Source: CAXXOK01 sp964584315 (GTDB lineage: Bacteria > Bacillota > Clostridia > Christensenellales > Aristaeellaceae). From it: a DNA stretch of 7,948 bases. The notes beneath the pieces are model-generated. The model was given only the letters and a program-made list of their open reading frames with translations. It was not told the origin of the DNA and searched no databases. The stretch lies in contig CAZOZO010000078.1 in the NCBI GenBank assembly GCA_964584315.1, positions 1 to 7,948 of the forward strand. The letters run 5' to 3'. The position numbers and the translations under genes were made by a program. Position 1 is the first letter of the stretch, and each line of letters opens with the position of its first letter. Shown here one piece after another: positions 1 to 6,315 of this stretch.

Positions 1-291
1 ATGTACTTTTACGCCAGCGCCATGCTGATGTTTACGGAACGGGATTATGGAACCAAACTGGGGGGGGGGGGCGCTGATGGGCGCCGCCCCGCCGTTTCCA
101 TAGCACCATTTATGCAAGGCAGACTGTTATGCCCCATGATGTGCATGCTGTCCGAACCTCGTAAAGGGAGTGCGCATCTGCTCTGCCCTTGCCGCTCTTG
201 GGCGCACCCAAATGCGCTCCGGTCCGTATGGCGAGGGTAGCTCTTCCTACAGCCAAAAGGCGCAACGCAACCAATGCGCTGGCACTCCGCC
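1..291. other. Gene-free stretch with poly-G tract at window edge
   Basis: I see no convincing gene here. A plus-strand frame is open from position 1 to 240 but has no ribosome binding site in view. Its composition (many Cys, Met and Pro, and a glycine run made by the G tract) is not protein-like, although its first 19 codons could be the tail of a gene entering from the left. A run of 12 G (60-71) sits beside a short GC hairpin (ggcgc/gcgcc, about 70-83). The minus-strand SH3-protein transcript must end in this stretch, but no strong terminator is visible. Confidence 0.5.
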
Positions 292-319
292 TTACGGCAA
301 AGGGTAGACGAGCGCCGCA

Positions 320-1531
320 TCAAACGTGACACCATCGACAGGCAGGTAGCCCTCCGCCCACGCCATCCGCCATCTGTACCGATCCCATCAGCCAGCCCGC
401 ATCCCGCGCAACATAGGGGGATGTTACCTCGCCGCCCGCCGCTTTTGCCGAGCCGTACAGGTCGATATCCGCTCCCTTGGGCGCGGTAAACGATTCCGAC
501 AGCACGCCGCCTTGCCCGTCCGCAAGCAGGAGCGGCTGCCGTTCCTTTACGGTGCCCGCCGTGCGCGCGGCACACGGTACAGGCAGGACGCTCGGCTTAT
601 CAACATAGCCGTAGCGGTATGTATACCGCGCGCCCGTCTCGATGCGCACGGCGTAGCGCGAACCGCACTCCCCCAATACGGCGACATGATCGGTCTGTGT
701 GACCGAATCCACGGCGAGGGTGCCGTCCGCCGTGTCAAACAGGGGGATGCTCTCGTGGAGCACCGCCGTCAGGGGCGGTTGGAACGCGCCAACGCCGCTG
801 CTGGAATCGTCGAGGTACTGCTCCATCATGTACCCCACCGTGTCCACGATGCGCACGCGCGCCCAGCCGTCGCCGTTGGCATGGTCGTCAAACATCATCC
901 ATACATCGGTGCCGCAATAGTAGCGGCCCAGCGAAGCCGCGGCCTGCGACGGCGCGGCCCTGAGGTGCAGGCGGTTTTCCGCCTTGCCCGTATCGACCCG
1001 CGCGTCGGCCATGTTTTCCGCCTGCGTGATGCAGGCGCTGTCTGCGAAGCCAGTCAGGGTTTGGTCGCTCGCATCACGCCAGCGGATGTGCAGCCACCCT
1101 TCGCCCACGGTGCCCAGCACCTTTACCTCGCCTTCTGGCATGGCGGCCAGCACAGCGGAACCTGTATCCGGCGAGGTATACAGGGGCAGCGTGTCTGCCT
1201 CGCTCCGAAAGCGAATCTGCCCGGGCATCCCTTCGAACGCATCCGAATCGGCCGCCGCGGCGCTTTTCAGGTAGCGGCTCATCATATAGCCCTCGCGGTT
1301 GCCCACGCGCACCTGCGACCACTCCCCCGTTACGCACAGCACATCAAGGCGCACCCCGGCAAAGTATTGGCCCAGCACCGCAGCGTTCTGGCTGGGCGCT
1401 TCACGCAGCTTGACCCGGCTCATCCAGTCGCCAAGGCCGACGGTCATGCCTTGCGCGGCTTCCGCGCGCGCGGCAATGGCGGGGCAGAGCAGCAGCGCAG
1501 CCAACAGCAGGCAGGCAAGGCGTCTTCGCAT
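320..1531 (-). CDS. Secreted multi-SH3 (bacterial SH3, SH3b-like) protein, C-terminus probably frameshifted
   Basis: The 403-residue protein begins with a signal peptide: MRRRL, then a Leu/Ala-rich core and a likely signal peptidase I site after Ala-Arg-Ala at 21-23. It then has repeated bacterial SH3-like modules at about residues 38-88, 114-168, 176-240 and 256-312, and a probable fifth from about 325. Modules 1 and 3 show the classic pattern L-R-x-A-P-S ... L-G-x-Y ... W-x-x-V ... V/E-G-Y-M-M-x-x-Y-L. Such domains usually bind peptidoglycan or act as extracellular adaptors. No catalytic domain is present, so the protein is probably an envelope binding protein. The ATG at 1531 was chosen because a signal peptide follows at once and a purine-rich GGAAGGGG lies 9 nt upstream; in-frame Met codons further upstream give no signal peptide. 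The last 13 residues (VGGGLPACRWCHV) look non-native. The neighbouring frame continues as WAEGYLPVDGVTFDAALVYP and ends at 292, which would complete SH3 module 5. The gene follows the thioesterase on the same strand but behind a terminator; I found no clear promoter of its own. Confidence 0.85.
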   Translation of the reverse strand: MRRRLACLLLAALLLCPAIAARAEAAQGMTVGLGDWMSRVKLREAPSQNAAVLGQYFAGVRLDVLCVTGEWSQVRVGNREGYMMSRYLKSAAAADSDAFEGMPGQIRFRSEADTLPLYTSPDTGSAVLAAMPEGEVKVLGTVGEGWLHIRWRDASDQTLTGFADSACITQAENMADARVDTGKAENRLHLRAAPSQAAASLGRYYCGTDVWMMFDDHANGDGWARVRIVDTVGYMMEQYLDDSSSGVGAFQPPLTAVLHESIPLFDTADGTLAVDSVTQTDHVAVLGECGSRYAVRIETGARYTYRYGYVDKPSVLPVPCAARTAGTVKERQPLLLADGQGGVLSESFTAPKGADIDLYGSAKAAGGEVTSPYVARDAGWLMGSVQMADGVGGGLPACRWCHV

Positions 1532-1644
1532 GATGTGTTTCCCCTTCCGGATTGTTTGCCCATCCAACGTGCGAACGCCGCGTTTCCTTCCCATGGAAGC
1601 CATGCGGCTTAACTGGGTGCACCGCCGCGCCCGTGCGGGTTGGC

Positions 1645-1673
1645 AAAAGCCGCGGCGTGCATGGCCGCGGCTT
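1645..1673 (-). terminator. Intrinsic terminator after the thioesterase gene
   Basis: Read on the minus strand, AAGCCGCGGC and GCCGCGGCTT form a perfect 10-bp stem around the 7-nt loop CATGCAC, followed by a short U run (TTTTG). It lies about 90 nt past the thioesterase stop codon and before the SH3-protein gene, so the two genes are probably separate transcription units or coupled only by readthrough. The U run is short, so termination may be partial. Confidence 0.6.
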
Positions 1674-1762
1674 CCGTGACATGTGGGTTGCCCTTCGCTC
1701 CCGTGGCGCAATTTCACGCCGCACCCTGCGGTCAGGCGAAGCTGCCTATGCTCGCATAGGGT

Positions 1763-2500
1763 TCAGGGCTGCCGCACCGCCCACTGCGCGCCCACCGCAA
1801 AACAGGCCGCGCCATCTACCGCGCCGCGCAGCACGCTTTGGCCGTCCCTATGTTGCAGGACAAGCGTGGCCGTCTCCTCCGCGCGAATCTCGCGGCTGTA
1901 GTGAATCAGCACCTCGCGCAGCGACCACCGGGCGTGGTGGCTGCTGTCAAAGCAGTCGCAAAACCAGTCGAGGTAGCGGGTGTTGTTCACATGGCCGTTG
2001 ATGTCCAGGTCGCTGTAGCGTGCCGCGCGCGTGAGCGCTTCAGTGGGCGCGTCCAGCACGGCGATGCCGCCGGGCATGGGCAGCGCGGGTTCGCTGTCGC
2101 AGGTTAGCTCGGTATTGTCGGCGAGCCACGGTTTGGCCATGCGACGCGTGGCGGTGTCCAGCTGTACATAGAGGGTGCTGGCCGTGCCCACCTCCGCGCC
2201 GTCAACGCTAAAGCGATAGTTGCGCGGAAAAAACAGGTGCTGCGCCGGCTTGGGCCAGGTGCGCACCGTGACCGCCTCGCCGATCGCGGGCAGCCTCTCC
2301 ATGGTGAGCCGCGCGCGGGCCAGCACCCACGCCAACCCCTGCGCGCGCATCGCCGCAAGGCCCAGCCCGTAAGGCTCGCACTGCGCGCCCGCCGCCTCCT
2401 GCATCGCCATGAAAATGCCGCTTGCGCGCCAGCGGCCGTGCATGTCCACATCCTCGGCGGTCAGGGTACGGGTCGTTTCCCAAAAGGCATTCACGGGCAT
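1763..2500 (-). CDS. Acyl-ACP thioesterase, FatA/FatB family (bacterial type)
   Basis: This 245-residue cytoplasmic enzyme should hydrolyse acyl-acyl-carrier-protein thioesters, releasing free fatty acids and setting acyl chain supply for lipids. It has the two-hotdog architecture of the family at the usual bacterial length. The N-terminal half contains the region GIFMAMQEAAGAQ (long hotdog helix) and the strand TVRTWPKPAQHLFFPRNYRF. The second hotdog (from about residue 155) carries the catalytic-type motif S-D-L-D-I-N-G-H-V-N-N-T-R-Y, with Asp166, Asn168 and His170 matching the Asp/Asn/His residues of plant FatB. The start is ambiguous. ATG at 2500 has AAGGAG only 3 nt upstream, whereas an in-frame GTG two codons later (2494) has that site at an ideal 9 nt; the real start may be the GTG. 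A promoter would lie in the 150-bp divergent region shared with the plus-strand gene at 2653, but only a weak candidate is visible (TTCAAG-17-TACAGG). Preferred chain length cannot be read from the sequence. Confidence 0.93.
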   Translation of the reverse strand: MPVNAFWETTRTLTAEDVDMHGRWRASGIFMAMQEAAGAQCEPYGLGLAAMRAQGLAWVLARARLTMERLPAIGEAVTVRTWPKPAQHLFFPRNYRFSVDGAEVGTASTLYVQLDTATRRMAKPWLADNTELTCDSEPALPMPGGIAVLDAPTEALTRAARYSDLDINGHVNNTRYLDWFCDCFDSSHHARWSLREVLIHYSREIRAEETATLVLQHRDGQSVLRGAVDGAACFAVGAQWAVRQP

Positions 2501-2592
2501 CCACTCCTTACCGATGCACCTTTCGCCCGCCGCGCGCCCAATTCCTGCCCGCGCGCGCAATTCGCACACCTGTAACGCATCCGCCCGCACAC

Positions 2593-2621
2593 TTGAAAAC
2601 CGCCGCCCGCCATGCTATGCT
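2593..2621 (+). promoter_or_regulatory. Sigma-A-type promoter for the small exported protein
   Basis: TTGAAA at 2593-2598 and TATGCT at 2616-2621 are separated by exactly 17 nt. Transcription would start near 2628, about 25 nt before the ATG at 2653, leaving room for the AGGAGG ribosome binding site at 2641-2646 (6-nt spacing). Position, spacing and strand all agree with the downstream gene. Confidence 0.7.
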
Positions 2622-2652
2622 AGCCGTACCGCCATTTGCAAGGAGGCCTTCC

Positions 2653-3309
2653 ATGAAACGCATACTCGCTGCGGCGCTGCTCTTTACCCTGCTGCTGCCC
2701 GCCTGCGCCTTTGCCCTTACCGGCCAAAGCTACAAGACCTTTGACGAATACTACCAGACCAACCTGCGCCACTTTAACGACTACGAGGGCCGCCACCTGA
2801 TACCGCTGATCCTTGTGCGCCGCCAAAGCGACAAGGCGGACGGCCGCGTGTATTACGACCTGAACGGCGATATCCTGAGCGTATATGTGACTGTGGACGC
2901 GGAGGGGATCGTCGAGGAGTGCGAGGTACGCCTTGCCTTTCCGCAGGACGGGGGCAGCAACGCCAACGTGATGAACGACTACTACAATCTCAACTACCAG
3001 TGCGTGGCCTTCCAGATCGCGATGGACACGCATGCCGACGTGCAGGAGCGCCTGCTGCTGGCTACCGACATCCGCGACGGGCTTGCCGCGGGGCAGGGCA
3101 CCTACACGCGCCAGCTGGGCGCATACACGCTCACCTGCACACTGGTCGACGGCAACATGGTGGTGGCCAACTTCCGCAACAACGGCGTGCCCGTCATCAC
3201 CCCCACGCCCGCGCCGACCGACACGCTCGCCCCGGGCGAAACGCCTGCCACCACCGACGGGGCGCCCGCCGATACGCAGCCCGCCGACTCGGATGACTTT
3301 GTAGGGTAA
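2653..3309 (+). CDS. Exported protein of unknown function with Thr/Pro-rich C-terminal tail
   Basis: I do not recognise a family for this 218-residue protein. It starts with a clear signal peptide (MKR, then an Ala/Leu core). The end of the signal fits either signal peptidase I cutting after Ala-Phe-Ala (19-21) or a lipoprotein with Cys18 in LLPAC; the Pro at -2 makes a lipobox less typical. Residues 23-176 form one compact-looking domain of alternating strands (RVYYDLNGDILSVYVTVD, CEVRLAF, YTLTCTLVDGNMVVANF) with Cys90, Cys117 and Cys162. Residues 182-218 are a Thr/Pro/Ala/Asp-rich acidic tail, typical of a flexible extracellular linker, with no sorting motif or membrane helix after it. The ATG at 2653 is set by AGGAGG 6 nt upstream; the frame is open further upstream but that part is not protein-like. 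It is monocistronic, between its own promoter and a terminator at 3385-3410. It probably acts outside the cell membrane, with role unknown. Confidence 0.82.
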   Translation: MKRILAAALLFTLLLPACAFALTGQSYKTFDEYYQTNLRHFNDYEGRHLIPLILVRRQSDKADGRVYYDLNGDILSVYVTVDAEGIVEECEVRLAFPQDGGSNANVMNDYYNLNYQCVAFQIAMDTHADVQERLLLATDIRDGLAAGQGTYTRQLGAYTLTCTLVDGNMVVANFRNNGVPVITPTPAPTDTLAPGETPATTDGAPADTQPADSDDFVG

Positions 3310-3310
3310 C

Positions 3311-3340
3311 ATCGGCCAACGTCAGCCAACGTCGGCCAAG
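3311..3340. repeat. Three tandem 10-bp units
   Basis: Directly after the stop codon of the exported protein are three head-to-tail 10-mers: ATCGGCCAAC, GTCAGCCAAC and GTCGGCCAAG. They differ at one or two positions each. No function is evident. Confidence 0.6.
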
Positions 3341-3347
3341 GCCTCCT

Positions 3348-3373
3348 TTGGGGGAGGGCGATCCCTCCCCCAA
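3348..3373. repeat. 11-bp perfect hairpin, GGGGGAGGG type
   Basis: TTGGGGGAGGG (3348-3358) pairs perfectly with CCCTCCCCCAA (3363-3373) around a CGAT loop. Neither strand has a U run right after it, so it is not a classical terminator. It could stabilise the 3' end of the preceding mRNA or be part of a dispersed intergenic repeat. Confidence 0.6.
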
Positions 3374-3384
3374 CCGCTCCCCAG

Positions 3385-3410
3385 CCGCGCCTGTGGGCGC
3401 GGACGTTTTT
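3385..3410 (+). terminator. Probable intrinsic terminator of the exported-protein gene
   Basis: CCGCGCC (3385-3391) and GGCGCGG (3396-3402) form a 7-bp GC stem with a TGTG loop, followed by ACG and five T (3406-3410). It is 75 nt past the stop codon at 3309. The 3-nt gap before the T run slightly weakens the call. Confidence 0.55.
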
Positions 3411-3693
3411 GCGCGGGCGGAGTTGGCATCGGATGTTTGCATGGGCGGTGTTTCGCTCGCATCATAGCCGCTGCGCGGCTGTTCGCTCGCTTGCAGTTGA
3501 TTGGCTTTGGCATATGCATCTGCGTTCAATGTCAAATAAGTCATGTACTTGCGCAGTAAACGGCGGAGTCGGAGGGAATATTCCTTCCAGCTCCGTTTTG
3601 TATTTATGATAGATCGTTAAGGTACTTTGCGAGCAGTCCGTTTCGGGCATATATGCTGCCAGCGCGTGACCGTGCTTTGCGGCCTGTGTGCAG
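3411..3693. other. Gene-free, AT-richer stretch with short repeats
   Basis: No supported gene lies here. Positions about 3485-3660 are visibly richer in A and T than the coding regions. A 6-bp hairpin (AGCCGC/GCGGCT, 3466-3480) is bracketed by direct copies of TTCGCTCGC (3452-3460 and 3482-3490). Minus-strand frames through here (for example from an ATG at 3544) lack ribosome binding sites and run antisense into the exported-protein gene, so I do not call them. This may be a gene relic or dispersed repeat. Confidence 0.4.
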
Positions 3694-3736
3694 AAAAACG
3701 TAGCCGGAGGGGGAACCATCCCCCTCCGGCTACGTT
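3694..3736 (-). terminator. Strong intrinsic terminator of the yqeY-like gene
   Basis: Read on the minus strand, AACGTAGCCGGAGGGGG and CCCCCTCCGGCTACGTT form a perfect 17-bp stem with a 6-nt loop, and the right arm runs into TTTTTC. It lies just past the YqeY stop codon (3790), so it should end that transcript efficiently. The hairpin is bracketed by 10-bp direct repeats GCCTGTGTGC (3682-3691 and 3737-3746), which a plain terminator does not need. Confidence 0.85.
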
Positions 3737-3789
3737 GCCTGTGTGCGATGCATGCCAAGGTTTGTATGGTGTGGACTGATGGAGGGACG

Positions 3790-4233
3790 CTATTTCAGCA
3801 CGTCGGTCACGACCTGGTTGACCAGCCCGCCTTCCGCCTTGCCCTTGAATTTGGGCATCAGCGCCTTCATCAGCTTGCCCTTGTCCTGCGCGGTCAAGCC
3901 GCCGCCCAGCTCCGCGATGGTTTGCAGCACCACCTCGCGCACCTCGTTTTCGCCCATGCGCGCGGGCGCAAACTCCGCCCACACAGCCATGCGCAGCTTT
4001 GCCTCGTCAATGATGTCCGTGCGCTCCGCGGGCGTGGTGTCCAGCGTTTCCTGCGCCTCTTTGATCTCCTTGTACACCACGGCGTTTTCCTCGTCCTCGC
4101 TCAGCTCCGCGCGCTTGTCGATTTGCTTGTTCTTCAGCGCCGAGAGCAGCAGCGAAAGCGCCTCCTTGCGAGGCTTGTCGCCCGCTTTCAGCGCCGCCAT
4201 CATGGCCGTGCGCACCGTTTCGATCTTGCCCAT
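3790..4233 (-). CDS. yqeY: GatB/YqeY domain-containing protein
   Basis: This 147-residue cytoplasmic protein matches the stand-alone YqeY family in length and layout: an N-terminal helical part (residues 1-60), a middle segment, and a C-terminal helical domain like the tail of the GatB/GatE amidotransferase subunits. The strongest marker is the C-terminal block K-G-K-L-M-K-A-L-M-P-K-F-K-G-K-A-E-G-G (118-136), then L-V-N-Q-V-V. The L-T/S-E-D-E-E motif near residue 45 is also typical. In GatB this domain helps bind tRNA during transamidation; the role of free YqeY is not established. ATG at 4233 was chosen because GGGAGGG lies about 8 nt upstream and the protein then has the family length; the frame stays open to 4296 without support. 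It lies about 70 nt behind the macro-domain gene on the same strand. It may be co-transcribed with that gene and also has a possible extended -10 promoter of its own. Confidence 0.94.
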   Translation of the reverse strand: MGKIETVRTAMMAALKAGDKPRKEALSLLLSALKNKQIDKRAELSEDEENAVVYKEIKEAQETLDTTPAERTDIIDEAKLRMAVWAEFAPARMGENEVREVVLQTIAELGGGLTAQDKGKLMKALMPKFKGKAEGGLVNQVVTDVLK

Positions 4234-4283
4234 GGGTATCGCCCTCCCCTGTCCTGTTTCGGTCATCGCTTTCCCCCAGCCAC

Positions 4284-4292
4284 CATGATACC
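4284..4292 (-). promoter_or_regulatory. Possible extended -10 promoter before yqeY
   Basis: Read on the minus strand, TGGTATCAT gives a TG-n extended -10 with the box TATCAT, the same box used by the two divergent promoters at 6249-6315. It is placed to start transcription near 4277, about 44 nt before the YqeY ATG. No -35 box is visible at 17 nt, so the call rests on the -10 element alone. Confidence 0.35.
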
Positions 4293-4302
4293 ACAAACGG
4301 CC

Positions 4303-6225
4303 TCACGCGCCCAGAATGGGTTGCCCATAGGCGAACAGCGCCTCGTTCAGCTGAAAGATGTCGTAGATGCCGTGCTCAATAAAGAACGCCACGATCAGAT
4401 CCGCCTTGTTGCATGCGGCCAGCGTGAAGCCCGCGCGGGCCAGCAGGTCAAGGGCATCGTCCAGGTTCAGCGCCAGCGCGATACACAGCGCCACGGCGGT
4501 CTGCTTGGAGGGCTGGTAACCCTTGCCGCTGCGCAGCTTGGAAAACAGCTTGCGGTCCAGGTTCGCGCGCTTATATACCTCCACGTCGCTCATGCCGCGC
4601 TGGTCGATCAGGTACAGCACCGCCTGCGAGAACGTATCGCCCACATGGGCCATAGCCTCCTTGAGCGTGCGGGAGCGCGCCGCGCCGGCAATGCCGCGGG
4701 ACGGGACGGCACGGTTTACCAGCCGCGCGGGCAGCGGCGCGTCCATAGGCGGAATGGGCGCGGGAACGGCGGTTGGCGGACGCTTTGCCGGGGGCGCGGC
4801 GCTCACGGGCGGCGGGCCCTGCTCCGCGGTGGTCGCGGCGCTCTGCCTCAGGCGGCGCGCCAGCCAGGCGGGCGTTTCGGCATCGGTCTGCGGCAACGCG
4901 CGTGCATCACGCGCTGCAGGGCGGTCGTGCAATACATCCGTTTCCCCGCCGACCGGCATGCCGGCAGGCGTGTCCAGTGGGCGTTCGCCGCGCGGCGTTG
5001 CGGTTTCGTGGCTGTCGCTTTCTGTGGCAAGCGGGGCCTCGTCTGCCTGTACGGTACGATCCGCCGCGAACGGGCCTCCGCCGACGAGCCCGTCGCTGTC
5101 TGTGTCAAACGGCCTCGCCGCGGGCATTTCATCGCCATATCGCTCGCTTGGCCTGCGCGGGCGGGCAGGGTAGGCTTCGGGCACGCGCCTTTCGCCGTAC
5201 TGCCCGAATCGCTGCGCCTTGAACAGATCTTCCATGCGCGCCTGTTCCAGTGTGACGGACGGGGCACGGCTTGCCTCCTGCTCGTCCGCGCCGTCAGACG
5301 TTTCCTCGTATCCATCGCGGCGCAGCTTGTCCTTGAACCCCCGCAGTGCCCGTGCGAGCAGCCTGAGCGGTGCGGTCAGCAGTTTGAGCAGGCCCAGCAG
5401 CAAACCACCAGCGGCGGCCAGCGCCATGCCAAGGGCTTCGCCCATGCCCCTGCGCGGCGGCGTGGCGGCGGAATGTGCTCCGTCCCGCGGCAGCGGGTGT
5501 GTGGGAGGCGTCGTGCTCGCCGGTCTTGCGGGCAGCGCATCCGTGGGGCCAGCCTGCCATGGCGAGCGTTTGGGCGCAGGGGAATCCCGCAGCCATTCGG
5601 GCAGGTTTTCCCTGCGACTGGCAGCCTCCTGCGAGGCGGCAGGCGTTTTCGGCGTAAAAGCCGTGCGAAACGGCGTATCCGGCGACACATCCGCAGCGTT
5701 CTCCCGCACATAGGCGGCCAGCGCGCCACGCAACGGTATGGGCAGGCGTAGGGGTTCTCCCGCTTCCAGCACGAGGGCCACATCCAACTCGCCGTCCGCC
5801 AGCAGGTACGCGCCGATGGCTTCCACCGCGACCGATACCGCCACATCCAGTGGAAAGCCGAAATCATCCGCGCCCAGCGGCGGGAAAGCCACCGAGCGAT
5901 ACCCTTGCCGTGCCGCCAGCGCCAGCGCGCTTTGGTAGGTTTGCCTGAGCAGCGCGGCTTCCCCATCATGCCCGCCCCGCCATGTGGGTGCGACCGCGTG
6001 GATGATGCCGCGCGCGCGCAAGCCAAAGCCGGGCGTCGCCACCGCACCGCCCACGTCGCACCAGCCGGTTTTCTGAAGCTCCGCCTCCAGCGCCTCGCGG
6101 CCCGCCGCACGGCAGATCGCGCCGTGCACGCCGCTGTCGCCGCCGCGCAGCGTGGGGTACGCGGCGTTCACCACCGCGTCGGTATCCATCAGGGCCAGAT
6201 TGCCCCATATCATGCGAAAGGGCAT
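4303..6225 (-). CDS. Macro-domain protein with long disordered insert, hydrophobic helix and C-terminal helical (HTH-like) domain
   Basis: The protein has 640 residues. Residues 1-165 form a macro domain (binds ADP-ribose or related nucleotides): D-A-V-V-N-A-A-Y at 16-23, a glycine loop G-G-D-S-G-V-H-G-A-I at 28-37, G-I-I-H-A-V-A-P-T-W at 73-82 and P-L-G-A-D-D-F-G-F-P at 116-125. These differ from the usual N-A-A-N, G-G-G-V-D-G and S-x-G-[IV]-[YF]-G, so ligand binding is plausible but hydrolysis uncertain. Residues 180-260 are Pro/Ala/Arg-rich. Residues about 263-294 are strongly hydrophobic (MALAAAGGLLLGLLKLL) and followed by basic residues, suiting a membrane helix or amphipathic anchor. 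Residues 300-517 look disordered. Residues 518-640 form a helical domain with D-V-E-V-Y-K-R-A-N-L-D-R-K-L-F-S-K and a conserved-looking end L-N-E-A-L-F-A-Y-G-Q-P-I-L-G. I recall this domain joined to macro domains in Firmicutes, and it has a lambda-repressor-like helical look. ATG 6225 was preferred to an upstream GTG at 6234 because a GGGGG site lies 8 nt before it and the predicted transcript starts near 6242. Confidence 0.88.
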   Translation of the reverse strand: MPFRMIWGNLALMDTDAVVNAAYPTLRGGDSGVHGAICRAAGREALEAELQKTGWCDVGGAVATPGFGLRARGIIHAVAPTWRGGHDGEAALLRQTYQSALALAARQGYRSVAFPPLGADDFGFPLDVAVSVAVEAIGAYLLADGELDVALVLEAGEPLRLPIPLRGALAAYVRENAADVSPDTPFRTAFTPKTPAASQEAASRRENLPEWLRDSPAPKRSPWQAGPTDALPARPASTTPPTHPLPRDGAHSAATPPRRGMGEALGMALAAAGGLLLGLLKLLTAPLRLLARALRGFKDKLRRDGYEETSDGADEQEASRAPSVTLEQARMEDLFKAQRFGQYGERRVPEAYPARPRRPSERYGDEMPAARPFDTDSDGLVGGGPFAADRTVQADEAPLATESDSHETATPRGERPLDTPAGMPVGGETDVLHDRPAARDARALPQTDAETPAWLARRLRQSAATTAEQGPPPVSAAPPAKRPPTAVPAPIPPMDAPLPARLVNRAVPSRGIAGAARSRTLKEAMAHVGDTFSQAVLYLIDQRGMSDVEVYKRANLDRKLFSKLRSGKGYQPSKQTAVALCIALALNLDDALDLLARAGFTLAACNKADLIVAFFIEHGIYDIFQLNEALFAYGQPILGA

Positions 6226-6248
6226 GGCACACACCCCCGTTTGCCCCT

Positions 6249-6277
6249 ATGATACGCCCGCCGCGCCGCTGCGTCAA
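6249..6277 (-). promoter_or_regulatory. Promoter of the macro-domain gene
   Basis: On the minus strand, TTGACG (6277-6272) and TATCAT (6254-6249) are 17 nt apart. Transcription should begin near 6242, giving a leader of about 17 nt before the ATG at 6225. This argues against the GTG at 6234 as the start. Confidence 0.75.
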
Positions 6278-6286
6278 CACGCGGGG

Positions 6287-6315
6287 TTGACGCGCCGCGC
6301 GCCCCCGCGTATCAT
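6287..6315 (+). promoter_or_regulatory. Promoter of the ogg gene
   Basis: TTGACG (6287-6292) and TATCAT (6310-6315) are 17 nt apart, identical to the promoter facing the other way. Transcription should begin near 6322, just before the AGGGAGG ribosome binding site (6323-6329) and about 16 nt before the TTG start at 6338. Confidence 0.78.

Noticed and set aside
512..1612. 366-codon plus-strand open frame opposite the SH3-domain gene
   Set aside because: It is an antisense shadow: His/Arg/Ala-rich, with no ribosome binding site and no recognisable domain.
1745..1760. Palindrome CCTATGCTCGCATAGG just past the thioesterase stop
   Set aside because: The stem is short, with a 2-4 nt loop and no U run. 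The better terminator lies further downstream at 1645-1673.
3197..3544. 115-codon minus-strand frame
   Set aside because: It is antisense to the C-terminal tail of the exported-protein gene, crosses that gene's terminator and repeats, and lacks a start signal.
3688..5751. 687-codon plus-strand open frame across the yqeY and macro-domain region
   Set aside because: It is antisense to two well-supported minus-strand genes, has no start signal, and has Arg/Ala/Gln/His-rich composition typical of the complement of GC-rich coding DNA.
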